Assembly (NCBI RefSeq): GCF_017377855.1 | Contig: NZ_JAFREP010000053.1 | Coordinates: 1-47,666 of the forward strand | DNA length: 47,666 nt | Source of the DNA: Acanthopleuribacter pedis | GTDB taxonomy: Bacteria > Acidobacteriota > Holophagae > Acanthopleuribacterales > Acanthopleuribacteraceae | Direction: 5' to 3' | Shown: one piece after another, positions 43,540 to 47,666 of the stretch | Position numbering within the stretch: position 1 is the first letter of the stretch | Layout of the letters: each line of letters opens with the position of its first letter | Position numbers and translations under genes: made by a program | The notes under the pieces: model-generated | Told to the model about the DNA's origin: nothing | Database searches by the model: none | Seen by the model: the letters and a program-made list of their open reading frames with translations, nothing else

Positions 43540-44583
43540 ATGCCGTCTTTTTTTGATTGGTTAGAGGATTCATCGCGTGCGGATGTCGAGAAGGGTCACT
43601 CGGAACACCGCGATCACGTGATGAACCCGGCAACAGAGGGTGTTGTCGCCAAAGAACAGATTCAATCTGCTTACGCGGGAGACGATGAAGAAGTTTCCGT
43701 CATTCCCGAGGGCCCCTTTGAAAGTGACGATTTATTCGCCATGCGCGATGTGTGGCAAGCCGCGCGTTCGGTTGAACCGCCACCACCGGTCGATACCGAC
43801 CGCGCCCTCATGGCGATGCGCGCCAAAATCCGCCGCACCGAGGAAGGTTCGCGCCGCCTGCCGGCGGTGCCCCGTTTGTTTTGGGCCTTTTTGCTTGGCG
43901 GCGCCTTGTTGGTGACGCTCGGTTTGTTGGTGACCAATGTGCCGCGCGGCGGTGCCGGCGGCCTGCCCGTGATCGCCACCGAAATTGCCGCGACGCAGAG
44001 CGCCACCTTGCCAGACGGCTCCGTGGTGACTCTGAACGCCGATTCGCGTTTGGAACCGCTGCCTGGCTTCGGCCACGACCACCGTCGGGTTGTCTTACAC
44101 GGTGAGGCCTCATTTGATGTCGTCAAAGGGGAATTCCCTTTTGAGGTCGTCGCTGATCAGGTTAAGATAGCCGTCGTTGGTACTGTTTTTAATGTTTATG
44201 CGCGCTCCGGCCTCGCCGAGGTCGTTGTTCAGGAAGGGGTCGTCGATGTTACGGCCGACGGTTCAAAAGTCCAGTTGACCGCCGGTACCATGACCACCTC
44301 GGTAAACGGCGCGGCGCCCATGCCCCCGAAATCCGTCCGCTTCCCCAACTATCCCGGCTGGCAAAGCGAACAGCTCATTGTCGACGGTGCCAAGTTGGGT
44401 CGTGTCGTGGCGGAAATCGAACGGCGGCATGGGATTCCCATCAAACTGGAAGCCGAATCCCTTGCTGAATTAGAAGTAACCGGTCTCTTTGTCGACAAAA
44501 ACCCAACGGAACTGATTCACGCGATTTGTACACTGCTCGAACGAGAGTGTCGTCGTGAAGAAGGTGGGTTTGTTATCTACTAG
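43540..44583 (+). CDS. FecR-like anti-sigma/sigma regulator
   Basis: A 347-residue inner-membrane regulator of the adjacent ECF sigma factor. Start ATG 43540 has GGAGG six bases upstream (a frame from 43513 lacks one). A cytoplasmic N-terminal part of about 110 residues is followed by one membrane segment (LFWAFLLGGALLVTLGLLV) and a periplasmic FecR domain with ATQSATLPDGSVVTLNADSR and RRVVLHGEASFDVVKGEFPF, the family signature. A C-terminal segment resembles an STN-like fold (GRVVAEIERRHGIPIKLE). It overlaps the TonB receptor start by 29 bases. It should relay receptor occupancy to the sigma factor. Confidence 0.93.
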   Translation: MPSFFDWLEDSSRADVEKGHSEHRDHVMNPATEGVVAKEQIQSAYAGDDEEVSVIPEGPFESDDLFAMRDVWQAARSVEPPPPVDTDRALMAMRAKIRRTEEGSRRLPAVPRLFWAFLLGGALLVTLGLLVTNVPRGGAGGLPVIATEIAATQSATLPDGSVVTLNADSRLEPLPGFGHDHRRVVLHGEASFDVVKGEFPFEVVADQVKIAVVGTVFNVYARSGLAEVVVQEGVVDVTADGSKVQLTAGTMTTSVNGAAPMPPKSVRFPNYPGWQSEQLIVDGAKLGRVVAEIERRHGIPIKLEAESLAELEVTGLFVDKNPTELIHAICTLLERECRREEGGFVIY

Positions 44584-47164
44584 GCGCCGGCCTATTTCCT
44601 TTGTCCCTTTTCTTTTATTTTTGCTGCTCCCGGTCCCGGCGTTTGCTGTCGGGCGGGATGCCATGTCGGCTGTCCGCCTCGATTTTCAGTTTGATGATAT
44701 ACCCCTTGATAAAGCCTTATTCGAGCTGATTAGCCAATACCAGCTCCCTCTCGGGTTTCGGCCCGAGCAAGTTGCCGCCTACCGCGTTCATGCCGCCTGT
44801 ACCCATTGCGAACTGGATGAAGCCATGGCGGTCCTGTTGCACGGCACACCCCTGAACCTGCGTGCGCGCGGCCGGCAGTACCTTGTCGTGTATGACGCGG
44901 AAAAAGTCGGCCTCATTCGCGGTCGTGTTTCATTAGAAGAGGAAGCGGTTCCCTTTGCTCGGATCATCGCGCGCGCGGCCGGCCGCTTTGGCGGCGGTAC
45001 CCCGCCGAGTTGGCAGACGCGCGGCGATGAGCAGGGACGGTTCGCCTTCCCCGGTATGAATCCGGGCGTTTACGAGTTGTTTATCGACATGCCGGATTAC
45101 GCCTCGCTGTACCTCGGCCGCGTGCGACTCAAGCCGGGCGAAGATCGTTGGGTGGAATCCACCGTCGTCTTACCGATTAGTTTTGAGCTTGAGGTCAAAC
45201 CCCATACGCGCATTCATCTGTCACGGGAACGGTTGACCAACGGTGCGGTGGTTTTGCCGGAGGATTTTTACCATCGACCCTACCTGGCCGGCGATGTGTT
45301 CCGCGCGGTGGAAACATTGCCCGGTGTCGCGGGCGGCGATTTGAGCGCGAACCTGCACATTCGCGGGGGGCGTCATAACGAAGCTTTGATTTTGTTGGAC
45401 GGTGCCGAAATCGAGGAACCCTTTCATCTGCGCACCATGTCGCGCGGCCCGGTCTCCTTGTTTGATAGTGAAGTGGTGGCCGAATTGGAGTTGATGACCG
45501 GTGGTTTTCCAATCCAGTTTGGCGACCATCTCAGCGGTGTGGTGAACAGCAAAACCCACGATGCGGAATATACACGGCACGGGTTCCATGTTGGTTTATT
45601 TAACAGCCGCGTTACCAGCCAGGGGCGCGTTGGGGAAGGACACTATTTGGTGAATGTGCGTCGCGGCTATTTTGATTACAGCGATGGTTTTACCCGTTTG
45701 GACCCCAGTGTGGATTCCGACGCCGACTACTTCGACTTCTACGCTAAGTTTGTGCAAGACGTCGGGCCGATCTGGCGCTTGTCCCTGCATACCTTGGTGG
45801 GCGAAAGCGAGGGCGGTTTGGCGCGATCCGCCTTGCCCGACAGCCCCTTTCAGTTTGAGTCCGTCGCGAGCCGTGAGAAAAACCGTTATCTGTGGGCCAA
45901 TTTCCGCGGGCAATGGGACTCCGGGCTCGTGTTTGAGCAACATATCAACTGGGGCGGCTGGAGTGATGAGACGGCCGGCGAAGATCAGGTGGGAATCCGT
46001 CGCTATCAGGTAAAGGATTTTCGCGATTTTGAGCGCGTTCACCTGCGTCAGGACTGGCGTTATGGGTTGCGTGGCGGTTCGCCGTTGTGGAAATGGGGCA
46101 TGTACCTGAAACGAACACGCGGCAGCGTCGATTACGCCAACAGCCGCACCGACAACGGCTCCATTTTCCCCTTGAACGTGGGGACCACCCAAACCAAACG
46201 CGATCTTGAAGGCTCCCAGTGGGGCGGGTATTTTGCGGCAAACATGTTGCTCGCGCCTAAATGGACCGCCGAGGTGGGTTTGCGCTACGACCGCCAGAAT
46301 TATTTGGACGAGGCGCAGGTCAGTCCCCGTTGCCACCTGCTCTATGAAATGAACCCGCGCCATGTTTTCAAATTGGGTTGGGGCCGGTTTTACCAATCCC
46401 AAGGGGTTCATGAACTGGAAGTCCAACGCGGGGTGGAGGAATACCAGGCGCCGGAACAGGCCGGTCACCTCGTTTTAAGTTACGAACTGCATATGGGTTT
46501 AATCGGCATGGTGCGCCTGGAAGCCTATGAGAAACGGTTTAGCGAACTCAACCCGCGACCGGTCAATTATTTGGAGCCGCTGGTTCGTTTTCCCGAGGTG
46601 CGCGCGGATTACACCGTGCTCCCCGTGGACAGTGGCCGGGCGCGAGGTTTGGAGATGTGGTACGCCAACCGAAGCGCGGGCGTGTTGCATTGGGTATTAA
46701 GCTACGCGTGGTCCAAGGCCTACGACAAGGTAGCGGGTGCTTCCATCGACCGGCAATGGGACCAGCGCCACAGCCTGAACCTGGCCCTCAACTACCACGC
46801 CCCCTCCGGCTGGTATGCCTACGCCAATTGGCAGTACCACAGCGGTTGGCCCACCACCGAGGTGATCGTTAACGAACGCGCGCTTCCCGACGGCAGCATT
46901 GAAATCGAACCCGCGCTTGGTCCTTGGTTCGCGTCGCGGGTGCCCGAATACCACCGGCTGGATCTACGCCTGGGCCGCGACTTCGTGTTTGAGGGGCGCC
47001 AGTTGAATGTGTACATCGAATGCATCAACCTCTATGACCGCCAAAATGTGCGCAGCTTCGACGAACATGCGCTTGTGTTTAGCGGGGACCAGACCGCGAT
47101 TCAGTTTCTGAGTCGCGATTGGCTGTCCTTTACCCCGTCCATTGGGTTGAGCTATTCCTTCTGA
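44555..47164 (+). CDS. TonB-dependent receptor with STN signalling domain
   Basis: An 869-residue outer-membrane transporter. GTG start 44555, with GAGAG seven bases upstream, lies inside the end of the FecR gene; an export signal follows (FVPFLLFLLLPVPAFA). Residues ~38-120 are an STN domain (FDDIPLDKALFELISQYQLP, LDEAMAVLLHGT). A carboxypeptidase-regulatory-like domain (~127-210) comes next, then the plug (AVETLPGVAGGDLSANLHIR, LILLDGAEIEEPFHL, LTGGFPIQFGDHLSGVVN-type motif) and a beta-barrel ending in the aromatic C-terminus SYSF. The STN and the neighbouring FecI/FecR pair indicate substrate-induced autoregulation. The substrate is unknown; siderophores or glycans are both possible. Confidence 0.93.
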   Translation: MKKVGLLSTRRRPISFVPFLLFLLLPVPAFAVGRDAMSAVRLDFQFDDIPLDKALFELISQYQLPLGFRPEQVAAYRVHAACTHCELDEAMAVLLHGTPLNLRARGRQYLVVYDAEKVGLIRGRVSLEEEAVPFARIIARAAGRFGGGTPPSWQTRGDEQGRFAFPGMNPGVYELFIDMPDYASLYLGRVRLKPGEDRWVESTVVLPISFELEVKPHTRIHLSRERLTNGAVVLPEDFYHRPYLAGDVFRAVETLPGVAGGDLSANLHIRGGRHNEALILLDGAEIEEPFHLRTMSRGPVSLFDSEVVAELELMTGGFPIQFGDHLSGVVNSKTHDAEYTRHGFHVGLFNSRVTSQGRVGEGHYLVNVRRGYFDYSDGFTRLDPSVDSDADYFDFYAKFVQDVGPIWRLSLHTLVGESEGGLARSALPDSPFQFESVASREKNRYLWANFRGQWDSGLVFEQHINWGGWSDETAGEDQVGIRRYQVKDFRDFERVHLRQDWRYGLRGGSPLWKWGMYLKRTRGSVDYANSRTDNGSIFPLNVGTTQTKRDLEGSQWGGYFAANMLLAPKWTAEVGLRYDRQNYLDEAQVSPRCHLLYEMNPRHVFKLGWGRFYQSQGVHELEVQRGVEEYQAPEQAGHLVLSYELHMGLIGMVRLEAYEKRFSELNPRPVNYLEPLVRFPEVRADYTVLPVDSGRARGLEMWYANRSAGVLHWVLSYAWSKAYDKVAGASIDRQWDQRHSLNLALNYHAPSGWYAYANWQYHSGWPTTEVIVNERALPDGSIEIEPALGPWFASRVPEYHRLDLRLGRDFVFEGRQLNVYIECINLYDRQNVRSFDEHALVFSGDQTAIQFLSRDWLSFTPSIGLSYSF

Positions 47165-47204
47165 GGCGGTTCCCTTACATATATATGGGAAGGATGAACC
47201 GCTC
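47164..47204 (+). terminator. Hairpin after TonB receptor gene
   Basis: gcggttc (47166-47172) pairs with gaaccgc (47196-47202); an alternative inner pairing ttccc/gggaa surrounds an acatatatat loop. It starts at the receptor stop codon. No U-run follows, so it is a candidate rather than proven terminator. Confidence 0.4.
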
Positions 47205-47475
47205 CGAAGGCAACCAATGCTTGCCTTTTGCGCTTTGCTCGCTGCAACCGCGAGGATCGAGCTGAAGGGCGGTGTGTGGCATGTGAGCACCGTATGAGGT
47301 AATGCCGCGGTCAGATTTGCCGACGAAACCCGGGATGGGGCGGTGTGCGCGAGGCCTGTTGCAAGTGTCCAAAAAGGAAAAAGGTGGACAAGCGGTTGCA
47401 AAGAAATGAGTTAAATGTTTAAGTGCTTTCCTGGCAACGACTTAAGAAATAATTTAAAAAAAGCAGAAAAAGGGT
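47205..47475. other. Intergenic region before rRNA promoter
   Basis: No gene recognised. The last ~70 bases (about 47400-47475) are A/T-rich with A-runs immediately before the rRNA -35 element and could act as an UP element. Confidence 0.4.
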
Positions 47476-47504
47476 TTGACAGTTTGAAGGGGAGTCCCTA
47501 GAAT
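47476..47504 (+). promoter_or_regulatory. rRNA operon promoter (TTGACA-17-TAGAAT)
   Basis: Perfect -35 TTGACA at 47476-47481, a 17-base spacer and TAGAAT at 47499-47504, preceded by A-rich DNA. It lies about 135 bases before the 16S 5' end. It fits a sigma-70-type housekeeping promoter of high strength. Confidence 0.8.
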
Positions 47505-47637
47505 CTGCATCTTGTCGGCGGCACACAACGCCGAGTTGGTTGAAAGTTGAAAATGGAAGAGAAACACGTCATTACCGACACGAGGTTGGTAATGAACCTA
47601 GTCAGTTTCGTTTGTTCTTGAAACAAACAACAGGCAT
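47505..47637 (+). promoter_or_regulatory. rRNA leader with hairpin and boxA-like element
   Basis: In the leader, tcattacc (47569-47576) pairs with ggtaatga (47588-47595). TGTTCTTGAAACA at 47613-47625 resembles the boxA antitermination element (consensus near TGCTCTTTAACA) and sits in a small gtttgt/acaaac stem. These are expected parts of a bacterial rRNA leader. Confidence 0.55.
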
Positions 47638-47666
47638 CAACATGAGAGTTTGATCCTGGCTCAGAA
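47638..47666 (+). rRNA. rrs: 16S ribosomal RNA, 5' end (partial)
   Basis: AGAGTTTGATCCTGGCTCAG, the near-universal 5' sequence of bacterial 16S rRNA, begins at 47645, corresponding to E. coli position 8. The mature 5' end is therefore placed near 47638. The gene continues beyond the window. Confidence 0.95.

Overview
The window reads as chromosomal DNA from a fairly GC-rich Gram-negative bacterium. A TonB-dependent outer-membrane receptor with its ECF sigma/FecR pair, a sigma-54 enhancer-binding regulator and two secreted beta-1,3-glucanases (laminarinases) all point that way. The gene mix would suit a polysaccharide-degrading, possibly marine, Acidobacteriota-type organism, but that placement is only an inference: just the first ~29 bases of a 16S rRNA gene lie inside the window.

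Layout. (1) 0-7.4 kb: two minus-strand secreted glucanases, GH81 with FN3, CBM56-like and CBM6 modules, and GH16 with three CBM6 modules. Two non-coding elements with long imperfect inverted arms accompany them, at 1-412 and 4812-5005. (2) 7.9-8.9 kb: purM. (3) 9.0-10.7 kb: an AT-richer anti-phage deoxycytidylate deaminase of the AvcD type, with a 59-residue companion gene. (4) 10.8-15.6 kb: a PEP-utilising phosphotransferase-like enzyme and a membrane-anchored protein of stacked beta-sandwich repeats. (5) 15.8-22.9 kb: an AT-richer minus-strand set of a ribbon-helix-helix regulator, a KAP-type P-loop NTPase and a 1428-residue protein with an HEMGH zinc-peptidase motif. I could not match this set to any named system, and it is the best candidate here for a new one. 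(6) 22.9-24.07 kb: about 1.2 kb without a convincing gene but with strong hairpins. (7) 24.07-39.34 kb: a complete class 1 DISARM operon (drmD, drmMI, drmA, drmB, drmC) headed by a TIGR04141/DUF6119 gene. (8) 39.8-42.2 kb: purN and a sigma-54-dependent regulator. (9) 42.9-47.16 kb: ECF sigma factor, FecR-like anti-sigma and TonB-dependent receptor with an N-terminal STN domain. (10) 47.47 kb to the end: a strong rRNA promoter, leader and the 16S 5' end.

How it fits together. Most of 9-39.3 kb, between the purine genes purM and purN, is anti-phage or probably anti-phage material: nucleotide depletion (AvcD), restriction-like DISARM, and the candidate NTPase-peptidase set. The blocks differ in base composition, including an AT-rich patch inside the otherwise GC-rich drmMI, which suggests separate acquisition and local recombination. 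The flanks are ordinary housekeeping and carbohydrate-uptake genes. Functions are assigned from motifs and remembered family features; no database search was run.
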